From: Marinomonas ushuaiensis DSM 15871
GTDB taxonomy: Bacteria > Pseudomonadota > Gammaproteobacteria > Pseudomonadales > Marinomonadaceae
Direction: 5' to 3'
DNA: 64,000 bases
Assembly: GCF_000521805.1 (NCBI RefSeq)
Contig: NZ_JAMB01000005.1
Span: forward strand, 62,001-126,000
The notes under the pieces are model-generated. The model was given only the letters and a program-made list of their open reading frames with translations, made no database searches and was not told the origin of the DNA. How positions within the stretch are numbered: the first letter of the stretch is position 1; every line of letters starts with the position of its first letter. Positions 55,398-64,000 of the stretch are shown here, piece by piece. The translations under genes and the position numbers were made by a program.

Positions 55398-57746
55398 TCA
55401 AACTACAGAGAGTGATATGTTGCTGTTATTTTCTTCCTCGTAAGCTTCTAATTCAATCGCAATACTTTTTGACGTAGGTGTATTGCTGAATTCACCTAAG
55501 CTATCTAATGGTACTAATGGATTCGTTTCAGGATAATAAGCTGCGATGTTACCTGCTGGAATACTATAAGGAACCAATTTAAATCCGCTGACTTTACGCT
55601 CTACGCCATCATCCCAGATAGATCGTAAGGTAATGCTTTGTCCTTCTTCAAAACCGAGGCGTTGTATATCTGCAGGGTTAATGAAAACCACTTTTCGTTC
55701 GCCTTTGATGCCTCGGTATCTGTCGTTCATACCGTATATCGTGGTGTTATATTGGTCATGTGATCGTAGGGTCTGAAGTACCAATGTTTTATCTGATGAC
55801 AAGTCTTGTGCACGTTTTGGTAAAATTGACTCTGGTAATGCATGACTATGAATAATGGCTTTATTCGCTGGCGTTTTCCAATTTCGTTCTCTAGCACTGT
55901 TGCCTAGATAAAAACCACCATCTTGTAAAATACGTTGATTGAAATCTTGGAAACCTGGAACAACATCAGCGATGTAGTCTCGAATAATATCGTAATCACT
56001 GACTGCTTCCGTCCAGTCAATTGGGAATTTACCCAAAGTGGCGGCAGCGATGCCCGCAATAATAGCAGGCTCAGATTTTTGCTCAGGGCTTAATGGTTCT
56101 AACACCCCACCTGAAGCATGAATCATACTAAAGGAGTCTTCTACTGTGACTTTTTGTTGGCCTGTGGCTTGGTGATCAACATCGGTACGACCAAGGCAAG
56201 GCAGTATGATTGCCTCTTTACCCATTATGAGGTGAGAACGGTTCAGTTTTGTGCTGATCTGAACTGTTAGCTGGCATCGTTTAAGCGCTTTCTCTGTCGC
56301 TTTAGTGTCTGGGGTTGCTGAGGCAAAGTTACCACCTAGCGCAATAAATACACCAACCTTACCATCGCGCATAGCTCGTATCGTATCAACTACTGCTAAG
56401 CCATGTTTTTGTGGTGGTGTGAAATTGAAACGTTTTTCTATGGCATCTAAGAAGGCTTGAGAAGGGTGTTCATTAATACCCATGGTTCGATCGCCTTGCA
56501 CGTTACTGTGACCACGAACCGGACAAGCGCCTGCACCAGGTTTGCCTAAATTGCCACGTAATGCCAGAAGGTTGACTATTTCATGAATAGTTGGCACAGA
56601 GTGATGATGCTGAGTAATACCCATTGCCCATGTGATGATGACGCTTTCCGCTTTGGCATAGACATTGGCGGTGTGAATAATGTCTTCTTTGGTTAGGCCT
56701 GATTGTTCAATAATGTGTGACCAGGATGTCGCTTTTACTTGTTCCAAATAAGCGTCTAAACCCTGTGTATGTTGTGCAATAAACTCGTGGTCAAAAATGG
56801 CTTTGCCTTCTTTCTGGGCTTTTTCTTCCATTTCGATTAGTACTTTGACAACGCCACGAACAACCGCCATGTCGCCACCAATTTTCGGGCAAAAGTAACC
56901 AGTGTTAGTTGGTTGAGAGCCGTTGGTGATCATTTCGATTGGGTTTTGAGGGTTTTGAAAACGCTCTAACCCTCTTTCTCGTAAGGTATTAAAGCTTAAT
57001 AATTGTCCACCACGTTGTACAACTTCTCTTAGTGTTTCCAACATGCGAGGGTGGTTTGTTCCTGGATTTTGACCAAACACGAAGACGGCGTCTGCTCGTT
57101 CAAAGTCTTCTATTTCGACTGTGCCTTTGCCTATGCCAATACTGCTAGTTAAGCCATAACCACTGGCTTCATGGCACATGTTAGAGCAATCTGGAAAGTT
57201 GTTTGTGCCATAAGCGCGAACAAATAGCTGATAAAGAAAGGCGGCTTCATTACTGGCGCGACCAGAAGTATAAAAAGCGACATTATCAGGGTTGTCTTGG
57301 CTCTTAAGTGAGTCAGCAATTTGTGTGTAGGCATCGTCCCAAGAGATGGCTTCATAGTGATCTGTCTCTGGGTTATAACGAAGAGGTTCTGTTAAGCGAC
57401 CTTGGTATTCGAGGAAATAATCGCTTTGCGATGATAGCCAAGAGACACTGTGTTCTTTCATAAAAGCCGCATCGACTTTTTTGGATGTTGCTTCCCAGTT
57501 GACGGCTTTAGCACCGTTTTCACAAAAGCGTATTTTTGAAGGGTCGTGTTTCTCACCCCAAGCACAGCCAGGGCAATCGAATCCATGAGGCTGATTAGTT
57601 TTTAATAATGTATTAATGTTGCGGACAGCATTTTCACTTTTGAATAAATGTTCTGTTGTGCTCTTCAGCGCTCCCCACCCACCAGCGGCTCCTTTATACG
57701 GAGTATAAAAAGGGTTTGCTTTATTCTTTATTGTTGTTTTACTCAT
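55398..57746 (-). CDS. FdhF/YdeP-family molybdopterin oxidoreductase
   Basis: A 782-residue molybdenum enzyme of the FdhF/YdeP group, which binds bis-MGD. The N-terminus has CPGCAWGEKHDPS followed by FCENGAK, and no full Cys-x2-Cys-x3-Cys cluster pattern as in classical formate dehydrogenases, as expected for YdeP. The domain order of the molybdopterin family is intact: TSGRASNEAAFLYQLFVRAYGTNNFPDCSNMCHE, QNPGTNHPRM, and the C-terminal DQYNTTIYGMNDRYRGI. Its natural substrate is not known. It overlaps fdhD by 8 nt and depends on it for sulfuration of the cofactor. Confidence 0.92.
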   Translation of the reverse strand: MSKTTIKNKANPFYTPYKGAAGGWGALKSTTEHLFKSENAVRNINTLLKTNQPHGFDCPGCAWGEKHDPSKIRFCENGAKAVNWEATSKKVDAAFMKEHSVSWLSSQSDYFLEYQGRLTEPLRYNPETDHYEAISWDDAYTQIADSLKSQDNPDNVAFYTSGRASNEAAFLYQLFVRAYGTNNFPDCSNMCHEASGYGLTSSIGIGKGTVEIEDFERADAVFVFGQNPGTNHPRMLETLREVVQRGGQLLSFNTLRERGLERFQNPQNPIEMITNGSQPTNTGYFCPKIGGDMAVVRGVVKVLIEMEEKAQKEGKAIFDHEFIAQHTQGLDAYLEQVKATSWSHIIEQSGLTKEDIIHTANVYAKAESVIITWAMGITQHHHSVPTIHEIVNLLALRGNLGKPGAGACPVRGHSNVQGDRTMGINEHPSQAFLDAIEKRFNFTPPQKHGLAVVDTIRAMRDGKVGVFIALGGNFASATPDTKATEKALKRCQLTVQISTKLNRSHLIMGKEAIILPCLGRTDVDHQATGQQKVTVEDSFSMIHASGGVLEPLSPEQKSEPAIIAGIAAATLGKFPIDWTEAVSDYDIIRDYIADVVPGFQDFNQRILQDGGFYLGNSARERNWKTPANKAIIHSHALPESILPKRAQDLSSDKTLVLQTLRSHDQYNTTIYGMNDRYRGIKGERKVVFINPADIQRLGFEEGQSITLRSIWDDGVERKVSGFKLVPYSIPAGNIAAYYPETNPLVPLDSLGEFSNTPTSKSIAIELEAYEEENNSNISLSVV

Positions 57747-58635
57747 GAATAGTGTCCTTTGGTTTTAATTCTGATGTGGTAAAAGGTGCGAATATTCTAG
57801 GGGCATCTTTTTTAGGTAAGTGAATTAATGTGAGACCATAATAGCGTGCTAATTTTACTGCCAATGTACTCGGTGATGCTAAATGTACAAGGTGAGATAA
57901 GCCGACGCGAACGGCTTTTTGAACTAATTCTGTACTGCATCGACTAGACATTAAGACCGTGTGATTATGTAATTTAATATCTTGTTTGAGTGCGTAACCT
58001 ATAATTTTGTCGAGCGTATTATGTCGACCAATATCTTCCATGCAGCAGATGACTTCATTCTGTGGCGACACGAGTAGGGCTGCATGAATAGCGCCGGTTT
58101 TATTTCCCAATACCTGATGCTCAGAAAGTCGATGACGTAATGTGACTAATACATCTTCATTCATAGGCGTGCTTGTTGTGAGCTTAGAAAGAGTTGGAAT
58201 CGCCTGACTTAAAGATTCTACACCACATAAGCCACAACCTGTTGCCCCAAGGTGAGCTTGTTTTTTTTGTTTAAATAGAGCCGACCGGCGAGGGCTGAGC
58301 TCCAAATTAATACTAATACTGTCGATGTTTGGCGGTGTACTAGTGGGTTGAATATCGATGTCTCGGATTTCATTAAGGTTCTCAATAATACCTTCGCTTA
58401 AAGCAAAACCGATAACAAAGGATTCCAAGTCAATTGGCGTCACCATCATTACAGCATAAGCAATACCATTAATACTGATAGCCAATGGCGTTTCTTCCAC
58501 TAGAGGTGTTGATGGTTCTGATTCTTTCGGTGTTTCTTTCTGGGTATTACTATCAGTAAACGAGCTGATTTGAAGAGAAGCGCTGCGATAAAAAGTTTTG
58601 TTTTGATAGCCAGAAGAAATAAGAGAGTTTGACAT
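57739..58635 (-). CDS. fdhD: Formate dehydrogenase accessory sulfurtransferase FdhD
   Basis: Transfers sulfur to the molybdenum cofactor of the neighbouring molybdoenzyme. The two conserved cysteines of the CGLCG motif are in GATGCGLCGVESL, and DIGRHNTLDKIIG is the FdhD hallmark. The C-terminal VHLASPSTLAVKLA... segment is also typical. The longest frame begins at 58665, but the ATG at 58635 gives MSNSLISS; neither has a clear ribosome-binding site. The stop overlaps the molybdoenzyme gene by 8 nt. Confidence 0.93.
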   Translation of the reverse strand: MSNSLISSGYQNKTFYRSASLQISSFTDSNTQKETPKESEPSTPLVEETPLAISINGIAYAVMMVTPIDLESFVIGFALSEGIIENLNEIRDIDIQPTSTPPNIDSISINLELSPRRSALFKQKKQAHLGATGCGLCGVESLSQAIPTLSKLTTSTPMNEDVLVTLRHRLSEHQVLGNKTGAIHAALLVSPQNEVICCMEDIGRHNTLDKIIGYALKQDIKLHNHTVLMSSRCSTELVQKAVRVGLSHLVHLASPSTLAVKLARYYGLTLIHLPKKDAPRIFAPFTTSELKPKDTIHE

Positions 58636-58665
58636 GAGCTTGAATACAATCCATTTACAAGACAT

Positions 58666-59061
58666 GCGTTATTTTACTTAGAGTAGGCATGAGCGTCCAA
58701 TAGTTTTGCTTTGATTTCTTTATAATGTAGAGGGATTAAAGACGTTTAGTTTGATTTAAGTGTTTACGAAATAAAATCGTATGATTTTATTTGTGATTAT
58801 CTCTAAATGACTCTGTTTCCTTACAAGTTGAAATACCGTATTCTACCGCCAAAATTAATTTGGCATCATTTTTCGTATAAATTTTGTAAAACAATGCGTG
58901 GAAAAGGTGTGAAGTACGGATATTTACACACCCACACTGGTAAAGAAAAGACACATGTTACAAAGTGTGGTTCTGTGTTTGTCAGAGATCAGGGCTAACG
59001 ATACGACAGCGTTCGTATTTCCCTCTCTATGAATCATTTTTTGCTTAAGAGTTTTTAATTT
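58666..59061. promoter_or_regulatory. Divergent fdhD/M23 region with two dyads
   Basis: A 396-bp gap between the fdhD operon (-) and the M23 peptidase gene (+). A perfect 10-bp dyad, AAATAAAATC-GTAT-GATTTTATTT, lies at 58769-58792. A second dyad ATACGA-N6-TCGTAT lies at 59001-59018, about 44 nt before the M23 start. The first is near the fdhD promoter side. Either may bind a regulator. I do not accept the 63-codon ORF between them. Confidence 0.4.
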
Positions 59062-60429
59062 ATGCGGTTTATACAATTCTTCTCGCGTTTTGTGCCGACA
59101 GGGCCTCGAGCTTGGTTATCTTTAATCGTTGCTGTTTTTTTTATTTTTTTGTTTGTATATCAGTTGTTAGTGTCTCCAACAAAAAATGTTAAAGACTATG
59201 TTTTACCCAGTGATAATGGTGTTGAGATTAAACAAAAGGAGGCTAAACAAAAGGTTAGCTTGAATACAGATGAAGGCAATGATTACGTTTCTTTAGTAAT
59301 GACTAATCCTCTGCATAGTGTGGAGAAAATTTCTACCTCACTTCCTTCTATTGATTATATCGTTAAATCTGGCGATAGCTTAGAGCGTATCTTTGCTCGC
59401 TTTGGATTATCACGAGAATCCATGTATTCAGTGTTAGAGTCAGATCAAGAGTATTTGGTGCTTGACCCTTTGTTACCTGGAGATAAATACACGTTTAAAC
59501 TTAACGAAAATGGTGAATTAGTTAAATTAACTCGCCGTGTTGATATCAGCAAAAACGTATCTTATGTCTTACATGACAATGGCGGCTTTAGCTATGAAGA
59601 AGACATTAAACCCATTACTTATACGCAAAGTGCAATTCACAGTAAGGTGGTTGGTAATTTTTATGTTTCAGCCAAAAAAGCCGGTTTATCAGATGCGAAT
59701 ATTTTACTTATCAATGATGTCCTAAAAGGGCGAGTGAATTTTCGCAAAGATCTTCGAGCCAATGATGCGTTTGATGTGGTTGTGAAAAATGGCAGCATTG
59801 ATGGTGTTGAAATTGGTGGAACGCAATTAGAGGCATTACAAATGACGGTGCAAGGGGAGACGTATCGAGCTTTTCTGCATTCTGATGGGCGTTTCTACGA
59901 TCAAGATGGTAATAGTCTGACGCCAGCATTACGACGTTGGCCGACAAGTAAACACTATAGAATCAGTTCCTCTTTTAATGCCAATCGATTACATCCCATT
60001 ACTGGTCGTTTAGCACCTCATAATGGTGTGGATTTAGCGACGCCTATAGGAACAGAGGTGCTAGCGACAGGTGATGGTGTTGTAACACGTGTAGAGTCGC
60101 ATAAATATGCAGGTCGCTACATTGTGATAGATTACACTGGGCCTTATGGAGCGCGCTTTCTACATTTAAGTAAGGCATTGGTAAAAAAAGGCCAGAAAGT
60201 TAAGCGTGGTCAGGTTATTGCATTGTCTGGTAATACAGGTCGTTCGACAGGTGCGCATTTACACTATGAGTTACATATCAGAGGACGCCCTGTTAATCCA
60301 ATGACAACCAACATTCCAACGACTCAATCAATTGCAAAAGAAGATAAAGCTGAGTTTGATGAAAATGTTATTAATTGGGTTGAGTTGATGGCGACAAGGC
60401 CGCTTTCAAATGACAATGAAAGTACCTAA
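59062..60429 (+). CDS. M23 peptidase, MepM/YebA-like peptidoglycan endopeptidase
   Basis: A 455-residue LytM-type metalloprotease anchored by an N-terminal TM helix (about 19-37). A LysM-like region (VKSGDSLERIFARFGLS, near 110-130) and an OapA/Csd3-like middle precede the M23 domain: His320 and Asp324 (HNGVDLATP) and HLH 399-401 bind zinc. It would cut the peptide crosslinks of peptidoglycan during growth. The E. coli homologue, MepM, is also near 440 residues. Confidence 0.9.
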   Translation: MRFIQFFSRFVPTGPRAWLSLIVAVFFIFLFVYQLLVSPTKNVKDYVLPSDNGVEIKQKEAKQKVSLNTDEGNDYVSLVMTNPLHSVEKISTSLPSIDYIVKSGDSLERIFARFGLSRESMYSVLESDQEYLVLDPLLPGDKYTFKLNENGELVKLTRRVDISKNVSYVLHDNGGFSYEEDIKPITYTQSAIHSKVVGNFYVSAKKAGLSDANILLINDVLKGRVNFRKDLRANDAFDVVVKNGSIDGVEIGGTQLEALQMTVQGETYRAFLHSDGRFYDQDGNSLTPALRRWPTSKHYRISSSFNANRLHPITGRLAPHNGVDLATPIGTEVLATGDGVVTRVESHKYAGRYIVIDYTGPYGARFLHLSKALVKKGQKVKRGQVIALSGNTGRSTGAHLHYELHIRGRPVNPMTTNIPTTQSIAKEDKAEFDENVINWVELMATRPLSNDNEST

Positions 60430-60511
60430 GATTAGATGATAGAGCTCTTATTGAGAGAGTTTTAGTTATCTGATTTACCTTAAGGAATCATGGTAGAGGT
60501 ACAACAATAAT

Positions 60512-60551
60512 AAAAAAGGCGTTTCTTTTTGAGTAAAGAAGCGCCTTTTTT
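60512..60551. terminator. Bidirectional terminator
   Basis: A 17-bp stem AAAAAAGGCG... (60512-60528 and 60535-60551, one G-T pair) with a 6-nt loop. The six T on each side make it suitable for both the M23 gene (+) and the TRAP permease gene (-). Confidence 0.93.
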
Positions 60552-60585
60552 GTACTTTAAGTAAACTGAGACGTTTACCTTCGTC

Positions 60586-62730
60586 TTACATGCTCTTTTT
60601 ATAAGATTTGTTACCGATGACGAACAAGCCAATAAATAGAACTAAACCAATACATTGAATCCAAAGATCTAAGTTTGGCCATAGCATCATAATTGATGCA
60701 ACAAGCATAACTACTCTTGGCATAATAGACAGTTTATCTTCCAAGTACCCTTCCATCGCAGCAACTAGAGCATACATGCCAAATATAGCAAAGAAAGTCA
60801 GACGTAATAATGTTTCAGGATCTCCACCAATTAGCGGTGTATAAGCCATTAATAGAGGGACAATATAAAGGCCTTTTGCTAATTTCCAAGCCGTCATACC
60901 TGTTAACATTGGCGGTGTTTTTGCAATCGCAGCGGCAGCAAAAGCGGTTAAACAGACAGGTGGTGTTACGTTACTGTCTTGGGACAACCAGAAGATGATC
61001 ATGTGAGCTGTTACCAAGATCATAGCGACGCTTTGTGCGCCTAACGCTTGATCCATCAACATGCCTTTAAAGTCATTGGGTACTTGTGCTAGCAATGCTT
61101 CAGCTTGTTCCATTGGCATGCCTTGAGCCAATGTTGCAAGTGCAGAAGGGTCAACCAACATGAAAACTGCGCTGGCCGCTTCAGGTAGGCTGCCAGATGC
61201 CATCATTTCTAATAATTGACTTTCTGCAATCAGATTAAATAATGCTGGAGCGGACAAGGTTCCAAGGACAATGTAAGACGCCGTAACAGGTAATCCCATG
61301 CCTAAAACCAAAGAAGCGATCGCCACCAATACGATAGTAAAGAATAGACTTCCCCCAGCCCAGTCTGAGATAAGAAGGGAGAAGGTGTTTCCGACGCCAG
61401 TCGTACTGATCACATTGACAACTAAGCCAATACCGACCAATAGAACCGCTGTGGTAGACATGTTTTTCGCACCTTGAGCCATAGCATCAACGATGGCAGC
61501 AGGTCCCATTCTGTGCTTTTTAGACAGAAAAGAAGCAGCAATAACGGAAATAATACCTAATCCAGCAGCGTAAGTTGGTGTGAACCCCTGAATTAATAAG
61601 GTAACCAAAATCCCAAGAGGAATGACATGGTGCCAGCCTTCCTTAAGAACGTTTGATACTACGACAGCGTCATCATTTTCTGTTGCAATAACCTTGCTTC
61701 GTTTCGCTTCAACGCGAACGAAAAAACCGACAGAAAGGAAATATAAAAGCGCAGGAATCGCCGCAACACTAATAATTGTTACGTAGGATACTTGCGTATA
61801 AGACGCCATGATAAAAGCACCAGCGCCCATCACGGGAGGCATTAATTGCCCACCAGTGGATGCGGCGGCTTCAATACCTGCTGAGAAACGAGCAGGGAAG
61901 CCCGCTTTACGCATCAAAGGAATAGTAATTACACCAGTAGAAACCGTATTGGCAACAGAAGACCCTGACACAGACCCCATTAAACCTGAGCCCAATACTG
62001 CAACAAATCCTGGTCCGCCAATCATCTTGCTAGCAAGAGAGCGAGACAGATTAATAATAAAATCACCAGCACCAGATTTAACTAAGAAAGCACCAAATAA
62101 AATAAACATGAAGACAAAGCTCCATGATATGCGAGATATCGAGCCAAACATGCCATCGGTACTGAAAAAACTGCGATACAGCAAGGTTTCAAGACTTAAG
62201 CCTGGAAAGTTAAAAATACCACCAAGCCATTTTCCCCACACGACAACATAAGAAAGAGCAACGAGGATTAATAATGGAATGAACCAGCCGCTTGTTCGGC
62301 GTATAAGCTCTAAAGACAATAGAACGGCCACACTGGAGACTACCCAGTCTGCATTATTGAATGTCACGCCTCTGGCATAAAGCGCATCTTCAAAAAAGAT
62401 AATATAAAGCACCATGCCGATAAGGGTGAGCACAAGAGCACCGTCAAAAAACATCGCAACTTTGCTGTCACGCCATTTAGGGTGAGCTGGAACGAGAAGT
62501 GCACATAAAGCACCAAAACCTGCGAAATGAAATGCTGAAACCCACAGCTCTGGCAAGGTTGCTATGGTATTGATGTAAATATGAGCAATAGCCAAAAAAA
62601 CCGATAAAGAAAATACTAAGCGATTTAACCATGTTCCCGAACGATGTTTTGTTTCGAAATCTTCAAGGTTGATCTCTTGAGAGTCTGTTGATTGAGAGTC
62701 GGTTGGTTGTGATGAAGCAGTCATAGACAA
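60586..62730 (-). CDS. TRAP transporter fused permease (DctQM type)
   Basis: A 714-residue inner-membrane protein with about 16 or more hydrophobic segments. The N-terminal quarter is the small DctQ-like part and the rest the DctM-like channel (GFVAVLGSGLMGSVSGSSVANTVSTG and PVMGAGAFIMASYTQVSY). This fusion is typical of TAXI-type TRAP systems. With the binding protein encoded just upstream, it drives solute uptake with the Na+ or H+ gradient. The substrate is unknown; TAXI systems have been linked to 2-oxoglutarate or glutamate-like acids. Confidence 0.93.
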   Translation of the reverse strand: MSMTASSQPTDSQSTDSQEINLEDFETKHRSGTWLNRLVFSLSVFLAIAHIYINTIATLPELWVSAFHFAGFGALCALLVPAHPKWRDSKVAMFFDGALVLTLIGMVLYIIFFEDALYARGVTFNNADWVVSSVAVLLSLELIRRTSGWFIPLLILVALSYVVVWGKWLGGIFNFPGLSLETLLYRSFFSTDGMFGSISRISWSFVFMFILFGAFLVKSGAGDFIINLSRSLASKMIGGPGFVAVLGSGLMGSVSGSSVANTVSTGVITIPLMRKAGFPARFSAGIEAAASTGGQLMPPVMGAGAFIMASYTQVSYVTIISVAAIPALLYFLSVGFFVRVEAKRSKVIATENDDAVVVSNVLKEGWHHVIPLGILVTLLIQGFTPTYAAGLGIISVIAASFLSKKHRMGPAAIVDAMAQGAKNMSTTAVLLVGIGLVVNVISTTGVGNTFSLLISDWAGGSLFFTIVLVAIASLVLGMGLPVTASYIVLGTLSAPALFNLIAESQLLEMMASGSLPEAASAVFMLVDPSALATLAQGMPMEQAEALLAQVPNDFKGMLMDQALGAQSVAMILVTAHMIIFWLSQDSNVTPPVCLTAFAAAAIAKTPPMLTGMTAWKLAKGLYIVPLLMAYTPLIGGDPETLLRLTFFAIFGMYALVAAMEGYLEDKLSIMPRVVMLVASIMMLWPNLDLWIQCIGLVLFIGLFVIGNKSYKKSM

Positions 62731-62764
62731 GCTACCTTTATATGTACGAACGAATTGCGCAACA

Positions 62765-62788
62765 AAGCGCCATACATTAGTACGGCGC
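62765..62788 (-). promoter_or_regulatory. Intercistronic hairpin between binding protein and permease
   Basis: AGCGCC-A-TAC / GTA-C-GGCGCT forms a 6+3-bp stem with one mismatch and loop ATTA. It lies between the binding-protein stop (62808) and the permease start (62730) on the same transcript. Such hairpins often lower downstream expression, in line with a high binding-protein to permease ratio. There is no T tract, so it is not a full terminator. Confidence 0.4.
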
Positions 62789-62807
62789 TATCGTTGGAGT
62801 AGAAGTG

Positions 62808-63836
62808 TTACTTTGCGATCAAATGTGCCGGAATGTTAATACCTCTTTCACGGTAATAACGTTCAGCGCCTGGATGCAATGGAACTGGAAGTCCCGCAAT
62901 GGCTTTTTCAATAGACATAACCGACGTCGCTTTATGAATCGCACTTAAATAAGACAGATTTTCATATAATGACTTAGTTAGCTCATAAACATCTTCATCA
63001 GACATATCAGCGCGTGATGCTAAGAAGTTAGGCTGAGCAACAGTATTGATTTCTTTTGTTTGGCCAGGGTAAGTGTTTGCTGGGATGGTATAACGTGTCC
63101 ACAACTGGTAGTTACCATTTGCCTGTTTTACTTGTTCGTCAGTGAAATCTAAGACTTGAACCTTGTTACCCATTGAAGCATATAGTCGAGTGACTGCACT
63201 TACTGGTACACCTGCAGGTGTGTTCATGCCTTCAATATTGCCATTTTGCATAGCGTCAGCACTGGCACCATAACCCATATAAGCTAGGCTGAATTTATCA
63301 GGGTCGATGTTTAAACCATTAAGTTGTTGGCGGCCTGAACCTTCAGTTCCTGAATTTTTTGGCCCGATAGAAAATTTATTATTCGTGCCTTCAAGGTTTT
63401 TTAAATCTGCCATAGTGCCTGTTTTAACAAGGTCAGATTTAATGACAAAGTGTTCTACGTTTTGCCACAACATGGAAACGGAGCGTAGTTCAGTTTGCTT
63501 ACCTGAGCTAGCCATTGGGCCTTCACCATTCCACGCCCAAGCACCGTAAAGGCCTTGAAGAATGGCAAACTGTGCTTGGTTTTCACGTAGTAGTTTGATG
63601 TTTTCACCAGAGCCTGCAGAACTGATAGCAGATACTGAGAAGCCAAATTTAGGTGCAAGTTTTACTTTACTTAAGGTCGCGATAGCAACGCCAACAGGGT
63701 AATAAGTACCGCCAGTTGAAGCTGTCGCCAAGATATAATTACGGTCATCAGCAGCCGATACTGTTGTTGCAGATAGGGTTATAGCTGCGGCTGTTGCTGT
63801 AGATAGAATAGTTTTTGTTAAATATCCCAATTTCAT
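62808..63836 (-). CDS. TAXI-type TRAP solute-binding protein
   Basis: A 342-residue periplasmic binding protein. The signal peptide ends near VSAA/DDRNYIL, followed by the TAXI hallmark LATASTGGTYYPVGVAIATLSK near residues 36-55. The later SIGPKNSGTEGSGRQ and AIAGLPVPLHPGAERYYRERG are typical. It delivers its ligand to the permease encoded 77 nt downstream. Confidence 0.93.
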   Translation of the reverse strand: MKLGYLTKTILSTATAAAITLSATTVSAADDRNYILATASTGGTYYPVGVAIATLSKVKLAPKFGFSVSAISSAGSGENIKLLRENQAQFAILQGLYGAWAWNGEGPMASSGKQTELRSVSMLWQNVEHFVIKSDLVKTGTMADLKNLEGTNNKFSIGPKNSGTEGSGRQQLNGLNIDPDKFSLAYMGYGASADAMQNGNIEGMNTPAGVPVSAVTRLYASMGNKVQVLDFTDEQVKQANGNYQLWTRYTIPANTYPGQTKEINTVAQPNFLASRADMSDEDVYELTKSLYENLSYLSAIHKATSVMSIEKAIAGLPVPLHPGAERYYRERGINIPAHLIAK

Positions 63837-63877
63837 ATTATTTTTCTCCTAATTAGGGTGTTGGTCATATACTCTCT

Positions 63878-63893
63878 AGCGATTATCATGCCA
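63878..63893 (-). promoter_or_regulatory. Possible sigma54 promoter of the TAXI operon
   Basis: Read on the minus strand, TGGCAT-GATAA-TCGCT fits the -24/-12 pattern GG-N10-GC with one mismatch in the -12 element (TCGC for TTGC). It lies about 40 nt before the start. A TATAAT-like sequence just upstream could instead be a sigma70 -10 box. Confidence 0.3.
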
Positions 63894-64000
63894 ATTATAT
63901 AACTATATGAATTTAAAGGTTTTTATTTTTACATTGACGGTTTTTCCTTTTTTTTTACATATATAAGCTATTTCTTGCTTATAGTTCGCCGATTGGCATA

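Noticed and set aside
58807-58998. 63-codon ORF between fdhD and the M23 peptidase gene
   Set aside because: It has no ribosome-binding site and an odd composition (many K, H, Y, F with no pattern). It overlaps regulatory-looking DNA. I treat it as chance.
61808-62251. 147-codon plus-strand ORF inside the TRAP permease gene
   Set aside because: It is antisense to a well-supported gene. Its proline-rich product reflects the reverse reading of membrane codons.

Overview
The window looks like a chromosomal segment from a moderately AT-rich marine gammaproteobacterium, most likely Oceanospirillales and Marinomonas-like. This rests on the classical gammaproteobacterial gene orders (miaB-phoH-ybeY-ybeX-lnt; leuS-lptE-holA), a TAXI-type TRAP transporter, an AbgT carrier and an LpxR-family protein. 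I infer the taxon from gene content and protein character; no database was searched. I saw no rRNA, tRNA, CRISPR array, prophage or intact insertion sequence.

Layout. 1-4.8 kb holds RNA-related genes: a RhlE-like DEAD-box helicase (-), the pseudouridine synthases RsuA and RluF (+), a membrane-anchored glutaredoxin-like protein (-) and an NADPH-dependent FMN reductase (+). 5-10.6 kb is an envelope operon: a 10-TM protein, a two-domain LEA14/WHy lipoprotein, then PqiA, PqiB and PqiC, a machine for lipid traffic between the membranes. 10.7-15.3 kb has a Na+/H+ antiporter, an oxaloacetate decarboxylase-like enzyme, DapA and a LysE-family exporter. 15.4-18.6 kb holds an unusual 871-residue protein (two cyclic-nucleotide-binding domains, an acyltransferase-like domain and an SGNH hydrolase domain) behind a flavin reductase-like gene.

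18.8-29.6 kb is the housekeeping core on the minus strand: a 2OG-Fe(II) oxygenase, holA, lptE, leuS, then lnt, ybeX, ybeY, phoH and miaB, with a YbeL-like zinc-ribbon gene in between. 29.8-34.2 kb is mixed: a predicted secreted protein, a tandem-OmpA-domain protein, an EVE-domain protein, a histone-deacetylase-like hydrolase and a DMT exporter. 34.2-38.3 kb is a LysR regulator divergent from an M20 amidohydrolase-AbgT pair. 38.4-45.1 kb has a gene remnant, an alpha/beta hydrolase-OsmC fusion, and a LysR regulator divergent from a short-chain acyl-CoA operon (CoA transferase A and B, thiolase, AtoE transporter). 45.3-49 kb holds an LpxR-like protein, a phnE pseudogene, an inositol-monophosphatase family protein and LdhA. 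49.3-55.1 kb holds a large CHASE-PAS hybrid histidine kinase and a soluble BdlA-like chemotaxis transducer. 55.1-58.7 kb holds fdhD, an FdhF/YdeP-type molybdoenzyme and a 42-residue membrane ORF. The window ends with an M23 peptidase and a TAXI-TRAP transporter (fused permease plus binding protein).

Most genes are ordinary. The points most worth a second look are the four-domain 871-residue fusion, the LEA14-type lipoprotein inside the pqi operon, the double OmpA protein, the kinase/transducer pair, the small membrane ORF behind fdhF, two gene remnants, and an exact 18-bp sequence shared by two distant intergenic regions. Several start codons are moved from the longest ORF to a TTG, GTG or internal ATG with a better ribosome-binding site.
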